31,520 nucleotides of DNA from Woeseiaceae bacterium (GTDB lineage Bacteria; Pseudomonadota; Gammaproteobacteria; Steroidobacterales; Woeseiaceae). Positions 14,919-24,547 of the stretch are shown here, one piece after another (position 1 is the stretch's first letter; every line of letters begins with the position of its first letter). The notes beneath the pieces are model-generated. The model searched no databases and was not told where the DNA came from. It was given only the letters and a program-made list of their open reading frames with translations. A program made the position numbers and the translations under genes. The stretch is from positions 1 to 31,520 of the forward strand of contig WTCH01000007.1 of assembly GCA_013138675.1 (NCBI GenBank), given 5' to 3'.

Positions 14919-15407
14919 ATGAGTATCAAAGTTGGAATCATCATGGGCTCCCGGTCCGACTGGGAAACGATGCAGCACGCGAGTGCCATGCTCGACACGC
15001 TGGGTGTGCATTACGAAGTAACGGTTGTTTCTGCACACCGCACGCCCGATCTGCTATTTGAGTATGCGGAGTCCGCTGTTGAACGCGGTCTGCAGGTCAT
15101 CATTGCAGGCGCCGGCGGCGCCGCCCATCTGCCGGGTATGGCGGCCGCGAAGACTCGCGTGCCGGTCCTCGGCGTACCGGTGCAATCGAAAGCGCTGAAC
15201 GGCATGGATTCGCTGCTATCGATCGCCCAAATGCCGGCCGGTATCCCGGTCGGCACAATGGCCATCGGCAAGGCCGGGGCTACGAACGCCGCATTGCTCG
15301 CGGCTGCCATCGTTGCCAACGGTGACGAATCCGTTGCCAGCGCGCTCGACCAGTTTCGGCAGAATCAGACTGACAAGGTTCTCTCCGACCCCGACCCCAG
15401 AAGCTAG
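14919..15407 (+). CDS. purE: 5-(carboxyamino)imidazole ribonucleotide mutase
   Basis: PurE converts N5-CAIR to CAIR in purine synthesis. The 162-residue product has GSRSDWETM (about 10-18), SAHRTP with His40 and Arg41, and GAGGAAHLPGM (about 63-73), which are the class I mutase signatures. It follows darP without a gap and is followed by purK, its metabolic partner, after 3 nt. Confidence 0.97.
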   Translation: MSIKVGIIMGSRSDWETMQHASAMLDTLGVHYEVTVVSAHRTPDLLFEYAESAVERGLQVIIAGAGGAAHLPGMAAAKTRVPVLGVPVQSKALNGMDSLLSIAQMPAGIPVGTMAIGKAGATNAALLAAAIVANGDESVASALDQFRQNQTDKVLSDPDPRS

Positions 15408-15410
15408 ACT

Positions 15411-16487
15411 GTGCGCATCGGCATTATAGGGGCCGGGCAACTCGGCCAGATGCTCGGATTTGCAGCCCGCGAGCTCGGGCATGAGTGCTACTTCCTGGAT
15501 CCGTCCGATGCGCCACCCGCCGCCAAGGCAGGCCCGGTCATTCAGGCAGCGTTCGATGATCGCGTCGCATTGTCCATACTGGCCGAGAAATGCGATGTCC
15601 TGACGTACGAGTTCGAGAACGTCCCCGTCGAAGCGCTGCAAGATATCGCTGACAAGGTGCCTGTTTACCCGCCACACGATGCCCTGCGCCTCGCCCAGGA
15701 CCGGCTGACCGAGAAGCAGCTGTTCGAGCAACTCGACATACCGCTTCCAAAATATCATCCGATAGACTCGGTAGATGACCTGAGACAGGCCGTCGAATCG
15801 ATCGGTTTGCCGCTCGTCATCAAGACCCGGCACATGGGCTATGACGGCAAGGGGCAATTCGTTCTGCGGGACGAGAAGCTGGTCGGCGCGGCGTGGCAAG
15901 AGCTCGGCGGGAAGGCGTTAATCGCCGAGCAATGGGTCAATTTCGACTTCGAGGTTTCGGCTATCGGCGTGCGCAGCGCAAACGGTGACATTGCAACCTA
16001 TTGCCTGACGCACAATGAGCATGCCGCGGGAATCCTGCGCGTGTCACGCGCGCCAGTTGAGGATGATGTTTTGACCGACAAGGCAACGCGATACATGCGA
16101 CGCATGCTCGAGCATCTAGACTATGTCGGCGTTCTTGCGCTTGAGCTGTTTGTCGTCGGCAACAAGCTGCTGGCCAATGAGTTCGCACCTCGCGTTCACA
16201 ACTCCGGGCACTGGACGATCGAAGGTGCCGAGACCAGCCAGTTTTCGAATCACATCCTGGCCGTGACCGATGCCACGCCAGGGTCGACCGCGACGGTCGG
16301 TCATGCCGGTATGATTAACCTGATCGGGAACATTCCGGACGCGGCCAGAGAGCTGGGTGACGGCGCACTGCACGACTATGGAAAGTCCGCCCGGCCGGGT
16401 CGCAAACTCGGTCATATCACCGTGGTGGCCGACTCAGCCGAGGGCCGCGACACCTTGATCGAGTGCATAAACCAATCTGTGACGTAA
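15411..16487 (+). CDS. purK: 5-(carboxyamino)imidazole ribonucleotide synthase
   Basis: PurK makes N5-CAIR from AIR, bicarbonate and ATP, and PurE uses the product at once. The 358-residue ATP-grasp protein begins RIGIIGAGQLGQML, has LPLVIKTRHMGYDGKGQ in the ATP-binding lid, EQWVNFDFEVSAI, and the metal-binding ELFVVGNKLLANEFAPRVHNSGHW split over adjacent strands. The start is GTG at 15411. Its stop codon lies inside a candidate Crp site for the next gene. Confidence 0.97.
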   Translation: MRIGIIGAGQLGQMLGFAARELGHECYFLDPSDAPPAAKAGPVIQAAFDDRVALSILAEKCDVLTYEFENVPVEALQDIADKVPVYPPHDALRLAQDRLTEKQLFEQLDIPLPKYHPIDSVDDLRQAVESIGLPLVIKTRHMGYDGKGQFVLRDEKLVGAAWQELGGKALIAEQWVNFDFEVSAIGVRSANGDIATYCLTHNEHAAGILRVSRAPVEDDVLTDKATRYMRRMLEHLDYVGVLALELFVVGNKLLANEFAPRVHNSGHWTIEGAETSQFSNHILAVTDATPGSTATVGHAGMINLIGNIPDAARELGDGALHDYGKSARPGRKLGHITVVADSAEGRDTLIECINQSVT

Positions 16488-16493
16488 TTCACC
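16478..16493 (+). promoter_or_regulatory. Candidate Crp site upstream of the ATPase-FHA gene
   Basis: TGTGACGTAATTCACC is TGTGA-N6-TCACC, one mismatch from the Crp inner consensus. It overlaps the purK stop codon and is 71 nt before the next ATG. TATAGC at 16513-16518 would be a weak -10 at about class II spacing. Use by the encoded Crp/Vfr protein is inference. Confidence 0.4.
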
Positions 16494-16563
16494 AGAACGT
16501 AAGGAACTACGATATAGCCGGAGTCCCGAAAAAGCGGGTAAACTTGAGTCGAAAGAACACTAT

Positions 16564-17808
16564 ATGCCTTACCTAGAACACTTCAATTTGCGGGAACAGC
16601 CGTTTCGGCTGACTCCCGACCCGGATTTCCTGTACTGGAGCAAGCAGCATGCCCGGGCCAAAGCCTATATGGAGTCAACCATATGGCTCGCGGATGGCTT
16701 TGTCGTCATTACGGGTGAAATCGGCTCCGGCAAAACGACGCTCTTGCAGTCATTTCTCGACGAGCTGGACGACGACGTCGTCTATGCGGTCGTATCGCAG
16801 ACGCAGCTCACACCAACGCAGTTCCTTCAGGCCGTGCTCACTGAATTCGGCTTCAAACCATTCGACAAGCGTAAAGTCGAACTGCTCGACATGCTCAACA
16901 TGTTCCTCATTGAGCAGTACTCCAACGGCAAGAAAGTAGTTCTAATCGTTGACGAAGCGCAAAACCTCATGCACAGGGTGCTCGAGGAAATTCGCCTGAT
17001 GTCGGGAATCGAGACGCACAAAGAAAAGGTTCTGCGCATCATTCTCGCCGGCCAGCCGGAACTCAAGGACACGCTCGATTCGCCGGGCCTTAAACAGCTT
17101 GTGCAACGTGTCAGGCTGCGGTTTCACATCGGGCCGCTCGACAGCCGCGAAATGAAGGAATATATCAATCATCGCCTGAGCGTCGCCGGCCGCGCCGATG
17201 GCAAACTGTTTGAAGAAGACGCCTTCGACATTATTCAACGTTACTCGGGCGGCGTACCGCGCCTGATCAACACCTTGTGCGACACGGCGTTGTTGTGTTC
17301 ATTCGCAGACGAAAAGCCCACGGTAAGTGGTGATGACATCATGACAGCGGTTGCCGAGCTCAACTGGAACGAACACGAGAGCACCACGGGCCGGTACAAA
17401 AAGATGCAGCAGGTAACCGAGCGCCTCAGTGATCACAGCAATCTTTCGCAGATCGAGTTACGTACCGATGGTGAGCGCATCTCGGTGCAGACGTTCCCTG
17501 CCGGACGCGTCATCGTCGGACGCTCACCGGACAACGAGATCTACATCAAGAGCAAATTCGTCAGCCGACATCACGCGCAGCTTGTCAGCGACGAGGACGG
17601 TTGCACAATCGAGGACCTGAATAGCACCAATGGCGTTTTTATGGGCGAGAAGCAGGTCAAGAAGCAGCGGCTGAAGAACGGCGACGTCGTAACGCTTGGT
17701 GTCTACGAACTCGTCTACACCGATTTGCGTCAAAGAGAATCGGCAAACGAGGAAGATATTTCGGATGACGTTGATCGCGACGACGAAGCTTCGGTCGTCG
17801 GCGAATAA
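16564..17808 (+). CDS. ExeA/GspA-type AAA ATPase fused to an FHA domain
   Basis: The 414-residue cytosolic protein has two parts. Residues 1-270 form an ExeA-like AAA ATPase: FNLREQPFRLTPDPDFLYWS start, Walker A GEIGSGKT (51-58), Walker B VVLIVDE (125-131), then LAGQPEL and SGGVPRLIN. Residues about 300-390 form a forkhead-associated domain with the phosphothreonine-site pattern: GR at 319-320, SRHH at 334-337 and NSTNG at 353-357. The tail is acidic. ExeA proteins drive assembly of type II secretion or polysaccharide machinery; the FHA part suggests control by a Ser/Thr kinase. No secretion or kinase gene is nearby. There is no predicted membrane segment, unlike ExeA. Confidence 0.85.
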   Translation: MPYLEHFNLREQPFRLTPDPDFLYWSKQHARAKAYMESTIWLADGFVVITGEIGSGKTTLLQSFLDELDDDVVYAVVSQTQLTPTQFLQAVLTEFGFKPFDKRKVELLDMLNMFLIEQYSNGKKVVLIVDEAQNLMHRVLEEIRLMSGIETHKEKVLRIILAGQPELKDTLDSPGLKQLVQRVRLRFHIGPLDSREMKEYINHRLSVAGRADGKLFEEDAFDIIQRYSGGVPRLINTLCDTALLCSFADEKPTVSGDDIMTAVAELNWNEHESTTGRYKKMQQVTERLSDHSNLSQIELRTDGERISVQTFPAGRVIVGRSPDNEIYIKSKFVSRHHAQLVSDEDGCTIEDLNSTNGVFMGEKQVKKQRLKNGDVVTLGVYELVYTDLRQRESANEEDISDDVDRDDEASVVGE

Positions 17809-17824
17809 ATCTCAGCGACCTGGC

Positions 17825-18043
17825 TCAGCGATCCGGGCGCTGCCCGACACGCTTGTCGGTGACGCGATAATCACGACGCTTTAGCAATACCGCTAGTCCT
17901 GCAACCAGGCAGATCACCCCGGTCACGAAGCAAATCGTCGGCCAGTAGCCGTGATTGATGTACATCGACGCAGCCAACGACACCGCACCGGCAAGCATGT
18001 ACAGGTACGGCAGGCTTTCATAGATTGGTCGTGAAACCCACAT
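17825..18043 (-). CDS. Small two-helix membrane protein
   Basis: The 72-residue product starts MWVSRPIYESLPYLYMLAG and has two hydrophobic segments at about residues 11-28 and 34-53. It then ends in a basic tail (KRRDYRVTDKR). It is probably an inner-membrane protein with the tail in the cytoplasm by the positive-inside rule. I recall similar unnamed small proteins in related bacteria but no function. It converges on the ATPase-FHA gene with 16 nt between stops and no REP. Confidence 0.7.
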   Translation of the reverse strand: MWVSRPIYESLPYLYMLAGAVSLAASMYINHGYWPTICFVTGVICLVAGLAVLLKRRDYRVTDKRVGQRPDR

Positions 18044-18115
18044 AGCACTTCATTTTCCACGGCGAGTGCCATGGAGTCCAGTCGCTATGAGTGGGAGGGG
18101 ACCTCCGGGAATCGC

Positions 18116-18295
18116 TCAGTGCTTGGAGCGACCTACGCCGAAAAGGCCCAGGATACGCGACAGAATCGAGTCCGACAGGCCATCCACGACCAGATCAGGC
18201 TCGGCATCGAAGTTGTCTGCGCGCAGTCCTTGCACGAATTTCTGCGAATTGGCGTCCAGATCATTCTCGGTAATTGTAGTTTCGAAAGCCATCAT
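18116..18295 (-). CDS. Small 59-residue protein, unrecognised
   Basis: The ATG pair at 18295 and 18292 has AAGGAAC 5-8 nt upstream, a strong ribosome-binding site. The 59 residues begin MMAFETTITENDLD, are acidic in the first half (net negative) and end in a small amphipathic segment, LSDSILSRILGLFGVGRSKH. No signal peptide or cysteine is present. The strong start signal, a preceding candidate Crp site and acceptable codon use support a real gene. The function is unknown. The C-terminal part could bind membrane or a partner protein. Confidence 0.65.
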   Translation of the reverse strand: MMAFETTITENDLDANSQKFVQGLRADNFDAEPDLVVDGLSDSILSRILGLFGVGRSKH

Positions 18296-18346
18296 CGTGT
18301 TCCTTGAAAAGACAAACGAACACTACATCGAACATAGGTCGAATAC

Positions 18347-18362
18347 TTTGAACAATCTCACA
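18347..18362 (-). promoter_or_regulatory. Candidate Crp site before the 59-residue gene
   Basis: On the minus strand the sequence is TGTGAGATTGTTCAAA, TGTGA-N6-TCAAA, with one inner mismatch. It lies about 50 nt upstream of the small gene's ATG. No strong -10 box is visible at a fixed distance. It is the weakest of the three candidates. Confidence 0.3.
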
Positions 18363-18403
18363 ATGTTAAATGCGAAATGCGCGGATTCGTGGTTATGTAA
18401 AGG

Positions 18404-19852
18404 CTAACCCGTACCGCCGACCGTGAGCTCGTCGATCTTCAGGGTTGGTTGACCAACCCCGACCGGTACCGACTGCCCTTCCTTGCCGCAGGTACCGACA
18501 CCGGAATCGAGCGCAAGGTCATTGCCGATCATCGATATCTTCGTCAGCACTTCGGGGCCGTCGCCGATCAGCATGGCGCCTTTGACCGGCGTCGTGACCT
18601 TGCCGTTCTCGATCAGGTAGGCCTCGCTCGCGGAAAACACGAATTTGCCGGACGTGATGTCGACCTGGCCACCGCCGAAGTTGGGGGCATAGAGGCCCTT
18701 GTCGACCGAAGCGATGATGTCTTCCGGGTTGTCCGGGCCGGCCAGCATGTAGGTGTTGGTCATACGCGGCATCGGCATATAGGCGTAGGACTCACGGCGG
18801 CCATTGCCGGTGGGCTCGACACCCATCAGCCGCGCGTTGAGTTTGTCCTGCATATAGCCCTTGAGGACGCCATTCTCGACCAGCACGTTGTATTTTCCCG
18901 GGGTGCCTTCGTCGTCTACCGCGAGTGATCCGCGGCGATCGGCCAATGTTCCATCGTCTACGATCGTGCAATTGTCGGGCGCGACTTTCTCGCCGACCCG
19001 TCCTGAGAATGCGGACGTGCCCTTGCGGTTGAAGTCACCCTCAAGACCATGGCCCACTGCTTCGTGTAGCAATATGCCGGGCCAGCCCGAGCCGAGAACA
19101 ACCGGCATCATGCCGGCCGGTGCTGCGACGGCCTCGAGTTGAACGACGGCCTGGCGTACGGCCTCACGCGCATACTCCATAGATATGTCATCGGACAAAA
19201 AGTAATTGAGATCGGCCCGTGCACCACCACCTGCATAGCCCTGCTCACGGCGACCGTCCTGCTCGAGGATGACGCTGACATTAAGGCGCACGAGCGGACG
19301 CACATCGGCCGCCAGAGTGCCGTCGGAAGCGGCAATGAGTACCAGATCCTGGCTGCTCGAGAGGCTGATGATGACCTGTTCGATGCGGCTGTCCAGATCC
19401 CTGGTCTTCGCCTCGATATCGGCCAGCAACGTAGTCTTTTGTTCGTCGGTTATGCTGATCAACGGGTCGATGGCCGGATACAGCAATGCCGAGTCCGTTC
19501 GCTGCCACGCCTGCAGGGCCTTGCTCTCGCCCTGGCGCGCTATTGCACGAGCAGCGCCCGCCGCGTGTTCGAGCGCCGGCAGGACCAGTTCATCGGAATA
19601 TGCCAGGCCGGTTTTCTCGCCGCTGACAGCGCGAACCCCGACACCCTGGTCGAGACTGAAACTGCCCTCCCGGATGATGCGATCCTCGACGGTCCAGCTT
19701 TCCTGGCGGCTGACCTGAAAATACAGGTCCGCGTAGTCCACGCCACCTTTCATCATCGAGCCCAGCGTCTTGCTCAGGTGCCCTTCGTCGAGCCCTGCGG
19801 GTTCGAGCATACGGGTCATCACGGAATTAATTGAGTTGTCAGTTTGGCTCAT
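18404..19852 (-). CDS. tldD: Metalloprotease subunit TldD
   Basis: TldD is the zinc-carrying half of the TldD/TldE protease. In the 482-residue product the HExxxH site is LHEAVGHGLEGDFN, with His263, Glu264 and His268. The N-terminal GVDYADLYFQ and C-terminal GGGQVDITSGKFVF and ILIGDGPEVLTKI-like strands (here MLIGDGPEVLTKISMIGND) are typical, and the length is normal. Its ATG overlaps the nit stop (ATGA). The block maf-rng-yhdP-nit-tldD matches the order in many gammaproteobacteria. Confidence 0.97.
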   Translation of the reverse strand: MSQTDNSINSVMTRMLEPAGLDEGHLSKTLGSMMKGGVDYADLYFQVSRQESWTVEDRIIREGSFSLDQGVGVRAVSGEKTGLAYSDELVLPALEHAAGAARAIARQGESKALQAWQRTDSALLYPAIDPLISITDEQKTTLLADIEAKTRDLDSRIEQVIISLSSSQDLVLIAASDGTLAADVRPLVRLNVSVILEQDGRREQGYAGGGARADLNYFLSDDISMEYAREAVRQAVVQLEAVAAPAGMMPVVLGSGWPGILLHEAVGHGLEGDFNRKGTSAFSGRVGEKVAPDNCTIVDDGTLADRRGSLAVDDEGTPGKYNVLVENGVLKGYMQDKLNARLMGVEPTGNGRRESYAYMPMPRMTNTYMLAGPDNPEDIIASVDKGLYAPNFGGGQVDITSGKFVFSASEAYLIENGKVTTPVKGAMLIGDGPEVLTKISMIGNDLALDSGVGTCGKEGQSVPVGVGQPTLKIDELTVGGTG

Positions 19853-20655
19853 AGTCGTCGGTTAGTGAGCGCCGGAAACTCGCTACGCAGTTTCGCCGGC
19901 AGATCCGGATCGATGTCAGCGGCGACGAAGCAGTTCCCCTCGGCCTGTTCCGCGAGCACTTTGCCCCACGGATTGATTATCACCGAGTGTCCGTACGTCG
20001 CCCGATTATCCGGGTGCTCGCCATATTGCCCGGGTGCGACGACGTAAGCCAGATTTTCTATCGCGCGGGCGCGCAGCAGGGTCAACCAGTGGGCCTCGCC
20101 CGTGACTTTCGTGAATGCTGCCGGAACCGTGAAGAACGTCGCACCATCGTCGACAAGTGTTCTGTACAGCTCCGGAAAGCGAACGTCGTAGCAGATTGTC
20201 AGGCCGATGCGCCCGGCAGGCGTAGCCACCGTAACCGGCTCGTCGCCCGGGACCATTGACCACGACTCCTGATAGGACTCTTCACGGTCGGGCAACTTGA
20301 CGTCAAACAGGTGAATCTTGCGATACACCGCTTGCTGCACACCATCGGTGTCGTACACCGGGCACCCACCGTAAACACGCTCGGCCTCGGGTGAGCGCAG
20401 CGGCATACTGCCCGCTACGATCCACAGACCGTGCCGCCTGGCCGCATCGGACAGAAAGGCCTGGATCGGGCCATCGCCTTCTTCTTCGGCGTGCCTGGCC
20501 TTGTCGCGCCCTTTCTCGGGCATCAGCGCAAAATTCTCGGGCAACACGGCAAGCTTGCAGCCATCCGCGGCGGCTCCAGAAAGCAACTCATCGGCAAGCG
20601 TCAGGTTGCCCTGCACATCCGATTGACTGTTCATTTGTATCGCCGCGACTCGCAT
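19849..20655 (-). CDS. Carbon-nitrogen hydrolase, Nit family
   Basis: This cytosolic nitrilase-superfamily amidase has the Glu-Lys-Cys triad: Glu40 in LPENF, Lys113 in YRKIHLFDV and Cys155 in TICYDVRFPELYR. Length (268 residues) and sequence agree with the Nit/YafV-like group, which removes deaminated glutathione or omega-amides. Which substrate applies here cannot be told. It lies between yhdP and tldD, overlapping tldD by 4 nt and starting 6 nt after the yhdP stop. Confidence 0.9.
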   Translation of the reverse strand: MRVAAIQMNSQSDVQGNLTLADELLSGAAADGCKLAVLPENFALMPEKGRDKARHAEEEGDGPIQAFLSDAARRHGLWIVAGSMPLRSPEAERVYGGCPVYDTDGVQQAVYRKIHLFDVKLPDREESYQESWSMVPGDEPVTVATPAGRIGLTICYDVRFPELYRTLVDDGATFFTVPAAFTKVTGEAHWLTLLRARAIENLAYVVAPGQYGEHPDNRATYGHSVIINPWGKVLAEQAEGNCFVAADIDPDLPAKLRSEFPALTNRRL

Positions 20656-20661
20656 TTCTGC

Positions 20662-23600
20662 TTACGAATCATCCTTATCGATGCAACCCGTCATCGCACC
20701 GCTCAGCGCGAAGATCTCAGCCGTCGCGGACTCAATAATCGGCTCATCAAAAGTGCCCCCTATACCGTAGTAGACCTGGGTCACTTCTTGCAGGGGCTTC
20801 TTGAAAATCTGCGAGAAAATCAGCAACGCGGCAGCGACCTGTGGGCCCGCGACCAATGCACCGGCAATCGGTAGCACATTACCGAAGCTGGCACTAACTA
20901 CAGCCGTCTGCTCATAATCACGCGTCACGAGACCTGCCCTGCCGATGATACCGATGTCGGCCGCCGGGCTCTCAAGTGAGAGATCGCAGGTGTAACTGTT
21001 GCCGTCGACGACCGCGAACGTGCCCTGAATCTTGTCAAAGCCAAAACCTTTCCCGAACACGTCACGGAAATCCAGCGACAGGCGCCGCGGCAGAGCTGCA
21101 ATACTCATGAGCCCGAAAACGCGACCAGCGCCCGGCTTCACCTCTTCGAGCTGGCCTGTGCCAATACGGACTTTGACCTGGCCGTCGAGCGATTCCAGCA
21201 TTTTCTCGCTCGGGCCGCCGGACCAGCTCACGTCGAGCAGCATAGACAGATCATCGCCGACAATACCTGGCTCGTAGTCGAGCCTTGTCATCGTCGCTTT
21301 TACATCGGTGCTCGTCAGCGATGCCGTAATTGAGCTGCGGTGGCCGGCCGGGTCAGTTTCGTCGACGACCCACTTGCCGGTACCAATGATCTCAAACGTC
21401 TCGTCGTTGGCAGTCAGCGTTTCCGACTCAAGACCGTCCGCCGTACGCAGGAAGCTCGCCTCGAGACTGCCAAAGTGGCGGCTGCCAATTGCTGTGTCCT
21501 TCGAGATGATCGAGATCGGCGGCAGCGCGCGCGGGTCGACGTTTGCCGGTGGCATCGCGGTTTCCGTTTCGTCGCCAGGCAGCACCAGCCGCTCGGCTTC
21601 AACTACTATGGGGCGCCCGGAGTTGAAGTCGTATGGAATGACGGTCGTAGCGACGACATCGTCTCCGTCAACGCTAACGTGCCAGTCACGCGCACTTCGT
21701 TCCATCCGTACGCGATGGTCCACCAGGTGTTGGCCCAGCAGGTGCAAATTTCCAACCTTCAAATCGACAGTGCGAACACGCTCGACCATGCCCATCTTGC
21801 TTTCGTTCTTTCGCGCCTGCTCGAACCAGCGCCTCACATTGACGTACTCGGTGTCTCCTCGCAGGTGCACCCCGCGAGTCTCCGGCATCGACTCAATCTC
21901 GGCATTGACGCCGAACGTGACCAGGCCCCGATCAATATCCCACTGATCATCCTGTTTCGTGACATCCGCCTGCCATGAAAATACGTCGCCCGCGACACCT
22001 GTCGTCTTTACGAGTTCGCCACCTTTTGGCAGGAAGATCGAGGCACCGAAGTCGACCGCCTGGTCCGCCGCTTTTCCCAAGGGCTGTGGCAGGTCGACCA
22101 CGAAACCCCGCAGGTCACTCGCTATCTGAATCGTGAACGGTGAGGGGTCTTCAATATTGCCTCGTGGAAATAAGAGGCGCGCTGAAAATTCGGATTCGCC
22201 TGTCACGCGGTCCGATATCGGCAGCCCGAGTTCCGTCGCCAGTGCCTCGGCGGTCGCGCTGCCGCTCGCATCCGCGATCACGCGGTAGTTGGGCATGGAC
22301 TCCGGAGCCTGCGAGAGTTCAACCGAGACAGGTTTGCCGAGGAATGTGGCGGTGAGTGCGTCGCTGCTGATATCGAAGCGCTCAATAGTGACTGTGCCGT
22401 TCATGTCCGTCAGCGGCGCCTTGAAGCCTTCCATCTGCAGACTCCCGCCTTGTGCCCGCAGGTGGGCCACAAACGAAAAGTTTTCCCAGTCCCGAATCGG
22501 AGCGTTGAGATCGAGATCCACGATTGCATCACCCGACACCGTGATCTTGTCCAGCTGCCCACCAAGCATCTCGCCGATTGGGCTCTGGATTGACAGTTGT
22601 CGCAACGATTCGAGTGTTCCGGTCCCGCGGGCGTTGATGGTCAGGAATGGATTCCGAAAGTCGGCTATTTCGACCCTGGCATTGTGGATAACATTGCCCG
22701 CGTTGATGATATGGCTGCGCTCGGAACGCAGGCTCATGTTCTCAACGATAACGTCAGCGTCGATGACCTCGGCGGCAGGCCAGCTCGCTTGATAGACAAG
22801 AACGGCGTCGCGCACATTTCCTTCTATCAGGAACTGTCCCTCGTCATTGTCGAACGGCCATTTGTCCAACGGGCCATAGAGGCGCGCTTTGCCGCTCGGT
22901 ATGCTGCCTGATACCAAACCTTCGTGGAACCACTGGCTCATACGCGGCCGCTTCTCCATATACGGCACGTACTCGCGAGCCACTGCGATGTCACCGATGC
23001 TAAATGTACTTTCAAGATCGATAAACGGTCTCGTTTCGCCATCGGTTATCAGGACTTCTACACTCGTCTCGTTCTCGAAGAACTCGTTGCGCAACACGAT
23101 ACTGTCGGAAAGAACGGTCGTGCGGTCATTGCTACGCCGCCAAATGATGGTTCCGGATGCCGTGTTAAATCCGAGTGGGAGACCGAGAATACCGGGTGCC
23201 GTAACGACAAGATTGTCTGTATCAATTTCGAGGCGGCCGCTCGAGCGATCTGCGCGCAGGCGCCCCGAGAAGCCGCGCACGCCCGGGCGTTTTTCGAATG
23301 CAGCAACACCAACATCGTCGAGTTCAACCGAAACATTGAACTGAGGCATGTCGGTATCGAGGTCGCTGAGTGTGACCTCGAGATCGCGAACCACGCCACT
23401 TGGGTCGAACTCGCTCAACATTCCGCGTTGCTGCTCGTTGAGCCATGGGATAGCGACAGCGGCATCCGCGAAGTTCAGATAGGAGGCTTGCACATCGACC
23501 ATAACGATCTTGCCTTCGTCATTGGTGCCAGTCTCGAATCGAAGCGATGTCTCTGGCCACTCACCTGCGGGCGTTGTGGCCTGGAATTCGTTCGCAGCAA

Positions 23601-24525
23601 CGAGCCAGCCGTCCTCATCGCCAAGAAACTCGAACCGGCCAGTCAGGGCCAGGTCGGAAAGTGTCGCGATTGAAACATTTCTGACGTCAAGATCGACGGT
23701 AGCGCTTTGCACTCGCTGGTTCGCGATTTTAATTGACAACTCTACGTCGCCACGCCCTGACTGGAATTTCGCGGGCTCGTACGGTTGCATGGCCGATACG
23801 CCTGCCAGCCTTACACCGTCGAGGTCAACGTTGACGTCCCAGCTGCGCTCGTCGACAGAGCCGGACAAAATTTGCGTCGCCAGGACCGTCAGGCTGTCGC
23901 CGAGGGTCTCGGGCAGATCGACATCTGCATCGATGGCCATGCGTACGTCGTCACGGCTGACCACGAGAGTCGGGATCTGGAAGATTTTGGGCCGCTCATC
24001 GCCCGGCTGCAGGAAATGCACTTCAATGTCCTGCAGTCTTATTTCGATGGGGCCGAGACCATCGCCCGTGGTCGCACCCGGGGTCGCGCTGCGCGCCGGC
24101 AAAAGCTGGTCAATGGGGCTGCCCTGCACGACCCAAGTGCCGTTTTCGAGCTGGCGGACCTCAATGCTCGTGTCTCGGACGATGACCCGGTCAACGACAG
24201 CCTTGCGGTCGAACAGAAGGTTACTGAGCGCCACGCCGACGCTGACCTGGTCGGCCGCAATGATGCGAGCCATCGTCTCAGGCGCGATCAGTTCGGCGTC
24301 ATAGAATTCAATTTCCGGGCCACTCAATCCCCAACGCGCGTCCATGCCCGAGAATTCGACAGACATCCCGATCGCCGCACTCGCCCAGCCTTTGATGTCT
24401 TCCTGGTATTCAGGCAGGCGCGGCAGGAACAGCCGAAACAGCCCAACTGCAATTGCGAGCAGGATTACGATGCCGCCCGCCAGGTAGGCAAAAAACTTGA
24501 TTATGCGTTTCAGAATACTGTTCAT
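20662..24525 (-). CDS. yhdP: YhdP, AsmA-like phospholipid transporter
   Basis: YhdP is a large inner-membrane-anchored bridge that carries phospholipids to the outer membrane, acting beside TamB and YdbH. The 1287-residue product has one N-terminal membrane segment (about residues 10-34, ending LFRLFLPRLPEYQ) and then a very long stretch of repeated beta strands (DUF3971, then an AsmA-like C-terminal domain with FGKGFGFDKIQGTF and TQVYYGIGGTFDEP). Length is as expected. It is placed between rng and nit. Confidence 0.92.
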   Translation of the reverse strand: MNSILKRIIKFFAYLAGGIVILLAIAVGLFRLFLPRLPEYQEDIKGWASAAIGMSVEFSGMDARWGLSGPEIEFYDAELIAPETMARIIAADQVSVGVALSNLLFDRKAVVDRVIVRDTSIEVRQLENGTWVVQGSPIDQLLPARSATPGATTGDGLGPIEIRLQDIEVHFLQPGDERPKIFQIPTLVVSRDDVRMAIDADVDLPETLGDSLTVLATQILSGSVDERSWDVNVDLDGVRLAGVSAMQPYEPAKFQSGRGDVELSIKIANQRVQSATVDLDVRNVSIATLSDLALTGRFEFLGDEDGWLVAANEFQATTPAGEWPETSLRFETGTNDEGKIVMVDVQASYLNFADAAVAIPWLNEQQRGMLSEFDPSGVVRDLEVTLSDLDTDMPQFNVSVELDDVGVAAFEKRPGVRGFSGRLRADRSSGRLEIDTDNLVVTAPGILGLPLGFNTASGTIIWRRSNDRTTVLSDSIVLRNEFFENETSVEVLITDGETRPFIDLESTFSIGDIAVAREYVPYMEKRPRMSQWFHEGLVSGSIPSGKARLYGPLDKWPFDNDEGQFLIEGNVRDAVLVYQASWPAAEVIDADVIVENMSLRSERSHIINAGNVIHNARVEIADFRNPFLTINARGTGTLESLRQLSIQSPIGEMLGGQLDKITVSGDAIVDLDLNAPIRDWENFSFVAHLRAQGGSLQMEGFKAPLTDMNGTVTIERFDISSDALTATFLGKPVSVELSQAPESMPNYRVIADASGSATAEALATELGLPISDRVTGESEFSARLLFPRGNIEDPSPFTIQIASDLRGFVVDLPQPLGKAADQAVDFGASIFLPKGGELVKTTGVAGDVFSWQADVTKQDDQWDIDRGLVTFGVNAEIESMPETRGVHLRGDTEYVNVRRWFEQARKNESKMGMVERVRTVDLKVGNLHLLGQHLVDHRVRMERSARDWHVSVDGDDVVATTVIPYDFNSGRPIVVEAERLVLPGDETETAMPPANVDPRALPPISIISKDTAIGSRHFGSLEASFLRTADGLESETLTANDETFEIIGTGKWVVDETDPAGHRSSITASLTSTDVKATMTRLDYEPGIVGDDLSMLLDVSWSGGPSEKMLESLDGQVKVRIGTGQLEEVKPGAGRVFGLMSIAALPRRLSLDFRDVFGKGFGFDKIQGTFAVVDGNSYTCDLSLESPAADIGIIGRAGLVTRDYEQTAVVSASFGNVLPIAGALVAGPQVAAALLIFSQIFKKPLQEVTQVYYGIGGTFDEPIIESATAEIFALSGAMTGCIDKDDS

Positions 24526-24547
24526 AGGCTACTGTGCATGCACGCTG

